A stretch of DNA of 64,000 nt from Chryseobacterium kimseyorum. GTDB lineage: Bacteria; Bacteroidota; Bacteroidia; Flavobacteriales; Weeksellaceae. Position numbers and translations under genes: made by a program. Below, in pieces: positions 33,012 through 42,983 of this stretch (its first letter is position 1; each line of letters opens with the position of its first letter). Below the pieces are notes generated by a model, which did not search any database, was not told where the DNA came from, and was given only the letters and a program-made list of their open reading frames with translations. The DNA lies in NCBI RefSeq assembly GCF_025971945.1, contig NZ_JAPDHW010000002.1, positions 62,001 to 126,000 of the forward strand, given 5' to 3'.

Positions 33012-36002
33012 TTACTTCAACTTCTTCTTCACAGCAACTTCTTCGTATACTTCAAGAATGTCATTCTGTTCAATATCATTGTAACCTTTTAGGTTCAATC
33101 CGCATTCGTAGCCTTTTGTAACTTCTCTTACATCGTCTTTGAAACGTTTTAAACTTTCAAGTTCACCGTCGAATTTCACAATACCGTCTCTTAGCAATCT
33201 TACTTTAGACTGTCTTGTTACTTTTCCGGTAAGAACCATACAACCTGCAATGGTACCGATCTTAGAAATCTTGAAGACTTCACGGATTTCTACATTACCG
33301 ATTACCTGCTCCTGAATCTCTGGAGAAAGCATTCCCTCCATCGCTTCTTTTACCTCATCGATTGCTTTATAGATAATAGAGTATGTTCTGATTTCTATTT
33401 CTTCACGGTCTGCCAAATCTTTTGCATTAGCACCGGCTCTTACGTTAAATCCGATGATAATTGCGTCTGAAGCTGCCGCCAAGTTAATATCAGATTCAGT
33501 GATCTGTCCTACACCAGAGTGTAGAATATTAACACTGATTTCCTCTGTTGATAATCTCTGTAACTGATCAGATAGTGCTTCTACTGAACCATCCACGTCA
33601 CCCTTCAAGATAATGTTCAATTCCTTGAACTCCCCTAAAGCAATACGTCTACCCAATTCTTCAAGTGTCGTATGCTTCTTGGTTCTGATAGAAAGTTCTC
33701 TCTGTAACTGCTCTCTCTTGTTAGCGATTGCTTTACCTTCACTTTCGTCAGCGTAAACTCTAAATTTATCACCTGCTGTTGGCGCTCCGTCAAGACCTAA
33801 GATCGTTGCCGGAATAGAAGGACCTGCCTGTTCAAGGTTTTTCCCCCTTTCATCAAGCAAGGCTTTTACTTTACCATGGTTTTTCCCTGCTACCACATAA
33901 TCTCCAACTCTTAAAGTTCCAGTCTGTACCAACATTGTAGATACATAACCTCTACCTTTATCTAGAGAAGCTTCTATTACAACACCTTGTGCAGCACGCT
34001 CAGGATTAGCTTTCAACTCAAGCATTTCTGCCTGAAGCAATACTTTCTCTAAAAGGACATCCATATTGTTACCCATTTTAGCAGAAATTTCCTGCGCCTG
34101 AACATTTCCACCCCACTCTTCCACAAGAATATTCATTCCGGAAAGCTGTTGACGGATGTTGTCTGGGTTTGCATTCGGCTTATCAACCTTGTTGATAGCA
34201 ATAATCATTGGTACACCTGCAGCCTGTGCGTGAGAAATTGCTTCCTTCGTTTGTGGCATCACATCATCATCGGCAGCGATTACGATAATTGCAATATCGG
34301 TAACCTGTGCACCTCTCGCTCTCATCGCGGTAAAGGCTTCGTGACCCGGCGTATCTAAGAATGTAATTCTCTGACCGTTTTCCAGTTTCACATTGTATGC
34401 ACCGATGTGCTGTGTTATTCCACCAGATTCACCTGCGATAACGTTGGTTTTTCTGATGTAATCCAATAATGAAGTTTTACCGTGGTCAACGTGACCCATT
34501 ACCGTTACAATCGGAGCTCTTGAAACAAGGCTTTCTTCTGTATCGATATCTTCTTCAGAATCTGTTTCTTCTAGATCAGCATCCGAGAATTCAATTTTAA
34601 ATCCGAATTCGTCAGCTACTAATAATAAGGTGTCAGCTTCCAATCTCTGGTTCATGGTTACCATTACACCAAGAGAGAAACAAGCAGAAATTACTTCGGT
34701 TGCACTTACATCCATCAAACTAGCCAGTTCCCCAACTGTGATAAATTCTGTAACTTTTAGTGAAGTATCTCTTGCATCTGCTTCTTGCTGAAGGTTATCC
34801 TGTTCTCTACGGTAACTTCTTTTATCTTTTCTGTGTTTAGCAGATTTTGACTTACCACCTTTATTGGTTAGTTTTTCAAGAGTTTCCTTGATTTGGTTTT
34901 TAACCTGCTCGTCAGTCAATTCGACTGGCATTGTTCTCTGACCAGGTCTGTTGTTGTTTCCAAAACGGTTTCCACCCCCTTGTCCCGGAGGTCTGTTCCC
35001 CTGAGGGCCCCCTTGACCTTGAGGTCTGTTTCCACCTGGGCCACCCGGACGGTTTTGACCACCCTGTCCCGGAGGTCTGTTTCCTTGAGGACCACCTTGT
35101 CCCGGCGGACGGTTTCCACCTGGGCCGTTTTGACCTTGAGGACGGTTTTGTCCGCCTTGATTATTTCCGCCTTGTTGGTTACCAGTATTCTGGTTTGGAC
35201 CACCCGGCTTTTCAATTCTCTTTCTTTTCTTCTTGGCTGCATTCGGCTTCGGCGCAAACTGCGTTAAGTCGATTTTTTCACCAACAATTTTTGGCCCATC
35301 CAATTTTTGATAAACCGTTTCAATCTTCTGAGATTCCTGAGGTTCTTCCGCTGCAGGAGCTGGTTTTTTTTCTTCCACTTTCTCAATTGGTTTTTCAACC
35401 GGTTTAGGTGATTCTTTCACAGGTTCTGCAGCTTTTGGTTCTGCTTTCGCCTCTTCCACTTTTGGCTTATCTTTTTTGGCAGGTCTGTTTCTATTTCCCT
35501 CAATCTGAGACAAATCGATTTTATCCAACACTTTAAATTCCTGCTTTTCAGGTGTCGGTTTAGTTTCAGAAACCACTTTCGTTTCTTCCTTTGCCGGTTC
35601 TTTCACTTCTTCGACAACCTCTTTTTTCTCCTCAACAGGAGCTGGTGCAGGTGCCGGAGCAGGAGTTTCTTCTACCGCCTCAGGTTTTTTAGGTTCCAAA
35701 TCAATTTTACCTAAAATTCTGGTTTCTGGTTTATTAGCTTTAGCTCTTATTACTTCAGGGGTTTTATTTTCTTCAATTTCCAGTTTTTCTTCCGGAACTT
35801 TAGAAATCACCACCTCATGAGAAGCTTTACGTTGTTCGCCGTCTTTGGCAAACTCAGCTTCCAATGCAGAATATGCCGCCTCTTCTAATTGAGCGTTAGG
35901 ATTGCTTTCAACCACAATATCTTTAGACTGTAAAAATTCTACCAGCCTTGACATCGATATATTGAATTCCTTAACCGCTTTATTTAATCTTATTTTTGGC
36001 AT
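33012..36002 (-). CDS. infB: Translation initiation factor IF-2
   Basis: A 996-residue GTPase that brings fMet-tRNA to the 30S subunit. It has an N-terminal IF2_N module (about residues 1-50), a long Pro/Glu/Lys-rich linker, a Gly/Pro/Asn/Gln/Arg-rich low-complexity stretch (about 270-350), then the G domain with GHVDHGKT near 500, DTPGHEAF and NKVDKP, followed by the C-terminal domains. The extended linker is common in Bacteroidota. It is the last gene of the rimP-nusA-infB operon and ends at the shared terminator. Confidence 0.98.
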   Translation of the reverse strand: MPKIRLNKAVKEFNISMSRLVEFLQSKDIVVESNPNAQLEEAAYSALEAEFAKDGEQRKASHEVVISKVPEEKLEIEENKTPEVIRAKANKPETRILGKIDLEPKKPEAVEETPAPAPAPAPVEEKKEVVEEVKEPAKEETKVVSETKPTPEKQEFKVLDKIDLSQIEGNRNRPAKKDKPKVEEAKAEPKAAEPVKESPKPVEKPIEKVEEKKPAPAAEEPQESQKIETVYQKLDGPKIVGEKIDLTQFAPKPNAAKKKRKRIEKPGGPNQNTGNQQGGNNQGGQNRPQGQNGPGGNRPPGQGGPQGNRPPGQGGQNRPGGPGGNRPQGQGGPQGNRPPGQGGGNRFGNNNRPGQRTMPVELTDEQVKNQIKETLEKLTNKGGKSKSAKHRKDKRSYRREQDNLQQEADARDTSLKVTEFITVGELASLMDVSATEVISACFSLGVMVTMNQRLEADTLLLVADEFGFKIEFSDADLEETDSEEDIDTEESLVSRAPIVTVMGHVDHGKTSLLDYIRKTNVIAGESGGITQHIGAYNVKLENGQRITFLDTPGHEAFTAMRARGAQVTDIAIIVIAADDDVMPQTKEAISHAQAAGVPMIIAINKVDKPNANPDNIRQQLSGMNILVEEWGGNVQAQEISAKMGNNMDVLLEKVLLQAEMLELKANPERAAQGVVIEASLDKGRGYVSTMLVQTGTLRVGDYVVAGKNHGKVKALLDERGKNLEQAGPSIPATILGLDGAPTAGDKFRVYADESEGKAIANKREQLQRELSIRTKKHTTLEELGRRIALGEFKELNIILKGDVDGSVEALSDQLQRLSTEEISVNILHSGVGQITESDINLAAASDAIIIGFNVRAGANAKDLADREEIEIRTYSIIYKAIDEVKEAMEGMLSPEIQEQVIGNVEIREVFKISKIGTIAGCMVLTGKVTRQSKVRLLRDGIVKFDGELESLKRFKDDVREVTKGYECGLNLKGYNDIEQNDILEVYEEVAVKKKLK

Positions 36003-36079
36003 CTATATTATTTACTGTTTTTTTTAATTTTTAAAATTAAAGTATTCTTTTTACTGTTTATTAAAATCTATATTAAATT

Positions 36080-37315
36080 TTAATCTTCAAATTCTGCTTT
36101 CAGGATACTTTTTACATCATTGATTGTCTCCTCTTCCAAGTCAACCATCTTCAATAAACTCTCTGTATCTTTATCAAGAACTGATTTTGCAGTCGTAAGA
36201 CCTACTTTCTTAAACTCATCCAAAATCCACTGCTCGATATCGTCATTGAATTCTCTCAAATCAACGTCATCATCTTCGCTAGCTTCTCTGTACACGTCAA
36301 TTTCGTAACCTGTCAACCATGAAGCCAATCTGATATTCTGACCTTGCTTACCGATAACTTTAGAAATCTCTTCAACAGGAGTATAAACCATAGCATAATT
36401 GGTTTCCTCGTTGATGTCAATTTTATTGATGGTAACATTTCCTAAAGCTCTCTTCACCAATATTTCAGGGTTTTTCGACCACTGAATTACATCTATATTT
36501 TCGTTTCTTAATTCTCTTACCACACCGTGGATTCTTGAACCTTTTACTCCGACACAAGCTCCTACAGGATCTATTCTGTCATCGTAAGCATCTACAGCGA
36601 TTTTCGCTTTTTCTCCCGGAATTCTTACAGCTTTTTTAAGAATAATAGTTCCGTCCTGAATTTCAGGAATTTCTAATTCCAATAATTTTTCCAAGAATTT
36701 TGGAGCGGTTCTCGAAATAATAATTTGCGGTTTAGATCCTTTAAAATCAACAGATTCTACAATCGCTCTGATATTTTCGCCCTTCTTGAAGAAGTCTGAC
36801 GAAATTTGATTTTCTTTTGGCAAAATAAATTCATTGTCCTCATCATCAAGCAAGATCACATGCTTGTGACGGATATGGTGAATTTCTCCTGTTACAATCT
36901 CTCCGATTTTATCTTTAAACTGCTCATAAAGCATCGCATTATTATGCTCCTGCAATTTCGTAGCCAAGATTTGCTTCAACGTCAAAACATTTCTTCTTCC
37001 TAATTGAGCTACCGGAATTTCCATTGTAAAATCTTCACCTACTTCAAAAGTCGGATCAATTTTCTTCGCTTCGGTAATTTCGATTTCCAAATCATCATCT
37101 TCAGACATTTCGTCTTCTACGATTGTTTTGTTTAAGAAAATCTGAAAATCACCTTTATCAGGGTTTACAATAACATCAAAGTGATCATCAGAATCAAATC
37201 TTTTTCTCAAAAGAGTTTTTAGAGAATCTTCAATAATTGCCATCAGATCAATCTTACTGATCCCCTTTTCGTCTTTAAAATCACCAAAGGATTCAATCAA
37301 CGCTATATTATCCAT
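36080..37315 (-). CDS. nusA: Transcription termination/antitermination factor NusA
   Basis: A 411-residue RNA-polymerase-binding protein. It has the N-terminal RNA-polymerase-binding domain (1-125), S1 domain (about 135-200), and two KH domains, the first with PVGACVGVKGSRI and the second with ISKVIGKQGQNIRLA. The C-terminal acidic repeats seen in E. coli are absent, as in other Bacteroidota. It lies between rimP (18-bp gap) and infB (76-bp gap). NusA is known to influence its own operon's transcription in E. coli, which is relevant to the hairpin in the leader here. Confidence 0.97.
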   Translation of the reverse strand: MDNIALIESFGDFKDEKGISKIDLMAIIEDSLKTLLRKRFDSDDHFDVIVNPDKGDFQIFLNKTIVEDEMSEDDDLEIEITEAKKIDPTFEVGEDFTMEIPVAQLGRRNVLTLKQILATKLQEHNNAMLYEQFKDKIGEIVTGEIHHIRHKHVILLDDEDNEFILPKENQISSDFFKKGENIRAIVESVDFKGSKPQIIISRTAPKFLEKLLELEIPEIQDGTIILKKAVRIPGEKAKIAVDAYDDRIDPVGACVGVKGSRIHGVVRELRNENIDVIQWSKNPEILVKRALGNVTINKIDINEETNYAMVYTPVEEISKVIGKQGQNIRLASWLTGYEIDVYREASEDDDVDLREFNDDIEQWILDEFKKVGLTTAKSVLDKDTESLLKMVDLEEETINDVKSILKAEFED

Positions 37316-37333
37316 TTATCTTTTTTTCTTTAA

Positions 37334-37801
37334 TTAAAATTTAACTACTACCAACGCTTTTTTGATTTCAGAGTACAAAATTTCTTTTTCCTCTTCCACG
37401 TCTACTTTACCTTTACCTATATCTTTCGGTTTTCGGTAACGAAGAATCAATGTAATTTTTTCTTCGTCTACCTGAGCCAGCTCACCTTCTACTGTTGTAG
37501 AATCAGTAAGCATTACTTCGATTTCTCTTCCTATATTTTTATTAAACTGTCTAAGCGTTGCCAAAGGCTCACTCAATCCTGCAGACATTACCTGAAGGCT
37601 GAAATCATGCTCGTCACGGTCTGCATTGAATTCTATGGCACGGCTTGCATCAAGACAATCCTGTAAAGTCACACCATTGTCACCATCTAAAATCACAGTA
37701 ACATCATCAGCTGCAGAAATCTTTAAATCAATAAGAAATAAATCCTCTCTCGTCTCAAGGAAAGTATTTAATAATGTTTCAATATTTTTTCTAAACTCCA
37801 T
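37334..37801 (-). CDS. rimP: Ribosome maturation factor RimP
   Basis: A 155-residue protein needed for 30S subunit maturation. The two-domain RimP pattern is visible: N-terminal alpha/beta part with VTLQDCLDASRAIEFNADRD and LQVMSAGLSEPL, and a C-terminal Sm-like part with IEVMLTDSTTVEGELAQVDEE. It is the first gene of the rimP-nusA-infB operon, preceded by a leader with a consensus promoter and a terminator-like hairpin. Confidence 0.96.
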   Translation of the reverse strand: MEFRKNIETLLNTFLETREDLFLIDLKISAADDVTVILDGDNGVTLQDCLDASRAIEFNADRDEHDFSLQVMSAGLSEPLATLRQFNKNIGREIEVMLTDSTTVEGELAQVDEEKITLILRYRKPKDIGKGKVDVEEEKEILYSEIKKALVVVKF

Positions 37802-37829
37802 ATTTATATTATCATGGTCTATCTGTACG

Positions 37830-37855
37830 AAAAAAGGCTTTCTTGCGAAGCCTTC
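37830..37855 (-). promoter_or_regulatory. Terminator-like hairpin in the rimP-nusA-infB leader (possible attenuator)
   Basis: On the minus strand AAGGCTT (37854-37848) pairs with AAGCCTT (37840-37834) across a 7-nt loop, followed by a run of T residues. It lies between the promoter (-7 at 37886-37879) and the rimP start (37801), so it would form inside the leader. This layout is that of a transcription attenuator. No competing antiterminator is obvious, so regulation is inferred. Confidence 0.55.
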
Positions 37856-37878
37856 TCATTTTTCCCGTAAATCTTATG

Positions 37879-37909
37879 CAAATATAATACATTTTTATAA
37901 AATAAACAA
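37879..37909 (-). promoter_or_regulatory. Promoter of the rimP-nusA-infB operon
   Basis: Minus-strand TATATTTG at 37886-37879 and TTG at 37909-37907 with a 20-nt spacer match the flavobacterial consensus. Transcription should start near 37872, giving a 70-nt leader. Confidence 0.7.
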
Positions 37910-38034
37910 ATACGCTTCATAATCAACCGAATAAGTTTTTAAAAATATCATTTTAAAGGTGTAGCAAAATGATATTTATCAATGATTTTGAACAACTTAT
38001 TGTTTATTTAAAAAGACCATGAAACTATTTTTAG

Positions 38035-38042
38035 TATTTTTG
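38035..38042 (+). promoter_or_regulatory. Candidate -7 element of the polysaccharide cluster at ugd
   Basis: TATTTTTG at 38035-38042 fits the consensus; no TTG at the right -33 distance. It is 26 nt before the TTG start of ugd. Confidence 0.4.
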
Positions 38043-38068
38043 TCGAGAATTTTTTAAAAACATATATT

Positions 38069-39391
38069 TTGAATATTACAATAGTAGGAACAGGCTATGT
38101 AGGATTGGTTACCGGAACCACCCTTGCAGAACTTGGAAATTCTGTATACTGTGTTGATATAGATGAAAAAAAAGTGGCGGACATGAAAAACGGAATCGTG
38201 CCGATTTATGAGCCGAATCTTGAAGAAATGTTCCTAAGAAACATACAGGCGGAAAGACTTTTTTTCACCACCAATTTAAAAGAAGCCTTAGATAAAAGTG
38301 AAGTCATTTATTTGGCATTACCCACACCTCCCGGTGAAGACGGCTCAGCAGACCTCTCTTATGTTTTAAAAGTTGCCAACGATATTGGCGAAATGATGAC
38401 CGAATATAAAGTGGTCGTTAATAAAAGTACGGTACCTGTAGGAACTGCCGACCGAGTTTCAGAAGTAATTGCTTCAAAAACTCAAATTCCTTTTGACGTA
38501 GTTTCAAATCCTGAATTTTTGCGTGAAGGCTTTGCCGTTGAAGATTCTATGAACCCTGCCAGAGTGGTTGTAGGATCAAGTTCTGAAAAAGCAAAAGACA
38601 TTATGGCGCAGATCTATCAGCCATTTACCAATACCGGAATTCCTATTATATTTATGGATGAGAAATCATCTGAATTAACGAAATACGCATCCAACTCTTT
38701 CTTAGCGGTTAAAATTACTTTCATGAATGAAATCGCCAACTATTGCGAAAAAGTAGGCGCTGACGTTGACAAAGTGAGACTGGGAATGGGAAGCGACGAC
38801 AGAATCGGAAACCGTTTTCTATTTCCTGGAATCGGATATGGCGGAAGCTGTTTCCCGAAAGATGTAAAAGCACTGATCAAATCCGGAAAAGATGAAGATT
38901 TTAATTTTCAGATTTTGGAAGCGACAGAAAATGTCAATATTTCTCAAAAAGTGATTTTGGTTTCTGAAATTGAAAAATATTTCGGAGGAAATCTTCAAGG
39001 AAAAACAATTGCAGTTTGGGGGCTAGCTTTTAAAGCAAATACCGACGATATCAGAGAAGCTTCTTCTTTAGATAATATAGATTTATTACTTAAAAAAGGA
39101 GCAAAAGTTGTCGCATATGACGCCATAGCGGAGAAGAATGTTAAGAAAATACTGGGAGATAAAATACAGTATGCCAAAAATATGTACGAGGCACTGGAAA
39201 ATGCAGATGCCCTGTTTATTGCCACAGAATGGCCGGAATTCAAAAATCCGAACTTTAAATTGATGGCTGAGAAAATGAACAATAAAGTAATTTTTGACGG
39301 AAGAAACATGTATCCCTTGGAAACTCCTGAGCAAAACGGATTTTTCTATAAGTCAATTGGAAGAAAAACTGTTCAGCAGGAAACAAAGTAA
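38069..39391 (+). CDS. ugd: UDP-glucose 6-dehydrogenase family protein
   Basis: A 440-residue cytosolic NAD+-dependent dehydrogenase oxidising UDP-glucose to UDP-glucuronate (or a related nucleotide sugar such as GDP-mannose or UDP-ManNAc). It has the Rossmann GTGYVGLVTG at the N-terminus, catalytic Cys261 in GGSCFPKD, and the C-terminal SSLDNIDLLLKKG region. It starts at TTG (38069); no better ATG exists. It opens the polysaccharide cluster and would supply a uronic acid precursor. UDP-glucose is the likeliest substrate, but substrate cannot be proven by sequence. Confidence 0.9.
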   Translation: MNITIVGTGYVGLVTGTTLAELGNSVYCVDIDEKKVADMKNGIVPIYEPNLEEMFLRNIQAERLFFTTNLKEALDKSEVIYLALPTPPGEDGSADLSYVLKVANDIGEMMTEYKVVVNKSTVPVGTADRVSEVIASKTQIPFDVVSNPEFLREGFAVEDSMNPARVVVGSSSEKAKDIMAQIYQPFTNTGIPIIFMDEKSSELTKYASNSFLAVKITFMNEIANYCEKVGADVDKVRLGMGSDDRIGNRFLFPGIGYGGSCFPKDVKALIKSGKDEDFNFQILEATENVNISQKVILVSEIEKYFGGNLQGKTIAVWGLAFKANTDDIREASSLDNIDLLLKKGAKVVAYDAIAEKNVKKILGDKIQYAKNMYEALENADALFIATEWPEFKNPNFKLMAEKMNNKVIFDGRNMYPLETPEQNGFFYKSIGRKTVQQETK

Positions 39392-39426
39392 AAAATAAGG
39401 ATTTTCATGTTGATTGTGAAGATCAG

Positions 39427-39536
39427 GAACCACGCAGTGGTTCAATTTATATAGCCACAGATGAACCTGTGAAAAAAAACATAAACGATCACAGATCAGC
39501 TGTGAAAATTAAATTAATACAAGCCAAAAGCTGGCT
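39427..39536. repeat. Cluster of four short hairpins between ugd and rfbB
   Basis: In about 110 bp lie GAACCAC-GCA-GTGGTTC (39427-39443), CACAG/CTGTG (39456-39471), CACAG/CTGTG (39490-39504) and AGCCA/TGGCT (39522-39536). The last stops 16 nt before the rfbB start codon. The clustering looks like a dispersed palindromic element. It could stabilise or partly terminate the ugd transcript. Confidence 0.5.
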
Positions 39537-39552
39537 GCCAACAGAATACAAC

Positions 39553-40632
39553 ATGAAAAATATCATCATTACAGGCGGAGCAGGATTTATAGGATCACAC
39601 GTAGTTCGTGAATTTGTTAAGAACAATCCGGATTCTACCATCATCAATCTTGATGCATTGACTTACGCTGGAAATCTTGAGAATTTAAAAGATATTGAAA
39701 ACGAGCCAAACTACGTTTTCGAAAAAGCAGATATTACAAAACCTGAAGAATTAAGAAAGGTTTTTGAAAAATACAATCCGGATGCCGTTATACATTTAGC
39801 AGCAGAAAGCCATGTTGACAGAAGTATTATAGATCCTATGGCATTTATTAATACTAACGTCAACGGAACAGCAAATCTTCTGAATCTCTGTAAAGAATTC
39901 TGGACATTAAACCCAGATCACACGCACGGAAGATTCCCGAACGAAAAGCGAACGAATTTGTTTTATCACGTTTCCACAGACGAAGTGTACGGAAGCTTAG
40001 GTGAGACAGGGTTTTTCCTTGAAACAACTACTTACGATCCCCAATCTCCCTATTCTGCTTCAAAAGCAGCTTCGGATCATTTGGTGAGAGCTTACGGAAA
40101 TACGTATGGGATGCCTTTTATCGTCTCAAACTGTTCAAATAATTACGGACCGAATCACTTCCCTGAGAAACTGATTCCGCTTTGTATCTCAAATATCATT
40201 AATGAAAAACCTTTACCAATATACGGTGACGGAAAATACACAAGAGACTGGTTATTTGTAATCGATCATGCCAAAGCAATTCACCAGATTTTCAACGAAG
40301 CTAAAACCGGAGAAACGTACAACATCGGAGGTTTCAATGAATGGCAGAATATCGATTTGGTAAAAGAACTGATCAAACAGATGGATGAAAAGCTTGGAAA
40401 TCCTGCAGGTCATTCAGAAAAACTGATCACTTATGTAAAAGACAGACCGGGACACGATAAGCGTTATGCAATTGATGCCAACAAACTGAGCAATGATTTA
40501 GGATGGAAACCTTCTGTAACTTTCGAACAGGGTCTGGGAAAAACAATCGACTGGTTTTTAGAGAACAAAGAGTGGCTGGAAAATGTAACTTCCGGAGATT
40601 ATCAGAAATATTACGACGGTCAATATAATTAG
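39553..40632 (+). CDS. rfbB: dTDP-glucose 4,6-dehydratase
   Basis: A 359-residue extended SDR that makes dTDP-4-keto-6-deoxyglucose from dTDP-glucose. The NAD-binding GGAGFIGSH, the catalytic STDEVYG and YSASKAASDH (Tyr-xxx-Lys), and NNYGPNHFPEKLIPL identify the RmlB/RfbB family. I chose the ATG at 39553; an upstream reading runs through the hairpin cluster and is not coding. The product could feed the VioA-like aminotransferase encoded at 62243. The RmlA that makes dTDP-glucose is not in this window. Confidence 0.95.
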   Translation: MKNIIITGGAGFIGSHVVREFVKNNPDSTIINLDALTYAGNLENLKDIENEPNYVFEKADITKPEELRKVFEKYNPDAVIHLAAESHVDRSIIDPMAFINTNVNGTANLLNLCKEFWTLNPDHTHGRFPNEKRTNLFYHVSTDEVYGSLGETGFFLETTTYDPQSPYSASKAASDHLVRAYGNTYGMPFIVSNCSNNYGPNHFPEKLIPLCISNIINEKPLPIYGDGKYTRDWLFVIDHAKAIHQIFNEAKTGETYNIGGFNEWQNIDLVKELIKQMDEKLGNPAGHSEKLITYVKDRPGHDKRYAIDANKLSNDLGWKPSVTFEQGLGKTIDWFLENKEWLENVTSGDYQKYYDGQYN

Positions 40633-40714
40633 TGGATTCGAAGTGAAATCTATATGATCAATATTGTTTAAATCAGACACTTAGTTTCAAAATAGACTAA
40701 TTAATTATTTATTA

Positions 40715-40722
40715 TAAATTTG
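40715..40722 (+). promoter_or_regulatory. Candidate -7 element upstream of wzm
   Basis: TAAATTTG lies 18 nt before the wzm start codon. A -33 TTG is lacking. Confidence 0.35.
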
Positions 40723-40739
40723 TAAAAATTTCCCCACAA

Positions 40740-41597
40740 ATGCGTGAACCCCAACAACAATGGACCAACGTTATTGAGTCTAAACATTCTTTATTCCAGC
40801 TCAACTTAAGAGAAGTATGGCAATATCGAGATTTGGTCTTTATGTTTGTAAAAAGAGATTTTATTTCTTCATTCAAACAGACTGTGTTAGGTCCGCTTTG
40901 GTTTTTCATCAACCCTATTTTAACTACGATTGTTTTTACTCTTGTTTTTGGGAACATTGCCAACTTACCCACAGACGGTATTCCTCCTATATTATTTTAT
41001 TTGGCAGGAAACACACTTTGGGGTTATTTCAGTAGTACTATGCTGAGTGTATCTAATGTTTTTACAGGAAATGCCGGGATTTTTGGTAAAGTATATTTTC
41101 CAAGACTAGTGACTCCAATCTCTACCATTATATCAAGTTTTATGCGCCTCGGCATCCAATTGGTTTTATTTTGGTTTGTACTTGCCTATTACATTTATCG
41201 TGGGGAAGTGCATCCTAACTCGTGGGCATTTTTCTTTCCGGTTTTAATTATATTTCTTGCCCTATTTTCATTGGGCTTGGGAATGATATTTTCTTCACTT
41301 ACTACAAAATATAGAGACTTATCATTACTTTTAGGTTTTGGAGTCAGTTTATTTATGTGGTTTACTCCAGTCATTTTACCGACCTCTTTAGTTAAGCAAA
41401 AATTAGGAGACTACGGCTTTATTGCTGACCTGAATCCGTTGACACCTATTTTCGAATGTTTCAAATATGGTTTTATAGGCTCGGGAGATTTTAATACGGC
41501 AAGACTAATGATTAGTTTTGTATTTATCATTATTGTTTTGCTTATTGGAATCGTAATTTTTAATAAATCTGAAAAATCTTTCATAGACACCGTGTAG
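40740..41597 (+). CDS. wzm: ABC-transporter permease for polysaccharide export (Wzm-like)
   Basis: A 285-residue inner-membrane protein with about six transmembrane helices and the ABC2-type motif LGPLWFFINPILTT near residue 50. Together with the Wzt-type ATPase encoded 80 nt downstream it would move a lipid-linked polysaccharide across the inner membrane. This makes the cluster an ABC-type, not a Wzx/Wzy-type, pathway. Confidence 0.92.
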   Translation: MREPQQQWTNVIESKHSLFQLNLREVWQYRDLVFMFVKRDFISSFKQTVLGPLWFFINPILTTIVFTLVFGNIANLPTDGIPPILFYLAGNTLWGYFSSTMLSVSNVFTGNAGIFGKVYFPRLVTPISTIISSFMRLGIQLVLFWFVLAYYIYRGEVHPNSWAFFFPVLIIFLALFSLGLGMIFSSLTTKYRDLSLLLGFGVSLFMWFTPVILPTSLVKQKLGDYGFIADLNPLTPIFECFKYGFIGSGDFNTARLMISFVFIIIVLLIGIVIFNKSEKSFIDTV

Positions 41598-41677
41598 ATC
41601 TTTAATGGAAATGAATCTATTGAATTACAGACGGTGACTGAGTCAAAATTAATTTTTAATTTTTAAACCAAAAACAC

Positions 41678-42919
41678 ATGCTAGCTTTAAAAGCTGAAAA
41701 TATATCAAAACAATATCGCCTGGGACAAGTGGGAACAGGAACATTAACTCATGATCTCAACCGATTTTGGCATAAGGTGAGAGGTAAAGATGATCCTTAC
41801 TTAAAAATTGGAGACTCCAATGACCGCTCTACAAAAGGCAGTTCCGATTACGTATGGTCGTTGCGTGACATTAATTTTGAAATTGAACAGGGAGATGCTG
41901 TTGGGATTATCGGAAGAAACGGTGCCGGAAAATCTACCTTACTCAAAATTTTGAGCAAAGTAACAAAACCAACCACAGGAAAAATATATACAAACGGAAG
42001 AATTGCCTCACTTTTAGAGGTAGGAACCGGCTTCCACCCTGAAATGACAGGTCGCGAAAACATTTATCTGAATGGAGCTATTCTGGGCATGACCCGCAAA
42101 GAAATCAAACGCAAATTTGATGAAATCGTAGATTTTTCAGGTGTTGAGAGATATATTGACACACCAGTTAAAAGATATTCTTCAGGAATGTATGTGCGTT
42201 TGGCATTTGCCGTAGCCGCCCACTTAGAGTCTGAGATTTTAATTGTGGATGAAGTTTTGGCTGTAGGTGATGCAGAGTTTCAGAAAAAATGCCTGGGGAA
42301 GATGGGAGATGTGACAAGGGGTGAAGGAAGAACAATTTTATTTGTCAGTCATAATATGGCCGCAATTCAAACATTATGTAACTATGGTATTCTTTTAGAA
42401 AATGGAAAATCAAAATTTTCAGGTCAAATAAGTGAAGTAATATCACATTATTCTACCGCAAATAGCTTATCAGAAAAAATTGTTCCTAATACTAAAAATA
42501 TTGCTTATCTGACCGGCATTAATTTTTTTTCAAATGACAAATTTGGAATTATTTGTGGTGCAGATGTGAGATTTGAGTTTAATATATTCGCAAAAGAAAA
42601 ATTAGAAAACATTGTAATCGGCCTCGGAATAAATGACAATATGGGGACACGAATTGTAACTCCATTTTCGATGCACTTTGATGAAAAATTCACTTTAAGC
42701 ACGGGAGAAAATACAATAGCTTGTAGCATTCCTAACTTTCCACTGAAATTGGGAATTTACCAAGTTGAAATTTATATTGGAGATGGTGAAAAAACATTTG
42801 ATTATTATGATAAGGGATTAATTATTAAAATAGAATCATTTGATGAAAATTACTCAAAAATAAATCCTGATTCCTCTCAAGGCAGCATCATTTTGCAGCA
42901 AAACTGGATTAAAATGTAA
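41678..42919 (+). CDS. wzt: ABC-transporter ATPase with substrate-recognition C-terminal domain (Wzt-like)
   Basis: A 413-residue cytosolic ATPase. Walker A GRNGAGKST (79-87), signature YSSGM (167-171), Walker B LIVDEVLA with Asp191 and Glu192, and an H-loop (VSHN) are intact. Residues from about 270 to the end form a beta-rich domain as in Wzt proteins that recognise the end of the O-antigen chain. It pairs with the permease just upstream. The extra N-terminal residues 20-55 are typical of this subfamily. Confidence 0.93.
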   Translation: MLALKAENISKQYRLGQVGTGTLTHDLNRFWHKVRGKDDPYLKIGDSNDRSTKGSSDYVWSLRDINFEIEQGDAVGIIGRNGAGKSTLLKILSKVTKPTTGKIYTNGRIASLLEVGTGFHPEMTGRENIYLNGAILGMTRKEIKRKFDEIVDFSGVERYIDTPVKRYSSGMYVRLAFAVAAHLESEILIVDEVLAVGDAEFQKKCLGKMGDVTRGEGRTILFVSHNMAAIQTLCNYGILLENGKSKFSGQISEVISHYSTANSLSEKIVPNTKNIAYLTGINFFSNDKFGIICGADVRFEFNIFAKEKLENIVIGLGINDNMGTRIVTPFSMHFDEKFTLSTGENTIACSIPNFPLKLGIYQVEIYIGDGEKTFDYYDKGLIIKIESFDENYSKINPDSSQGSIILQQNWIKM

Positions 42920-42983
42920 AAGTTGAAATATGTAAAATAATAAAATGGAAATTATATTAAAGACTTAGGAAGTTTTCTATTAA

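Noticed and set aside
34916..35407. Plus- and minus-strand open frames inside infB (Arg/Val-rich products)
   Set aside because: They are shadows of the GC-rich, repetitive Gly/Pro/Gln/Arg linker of IF-2.
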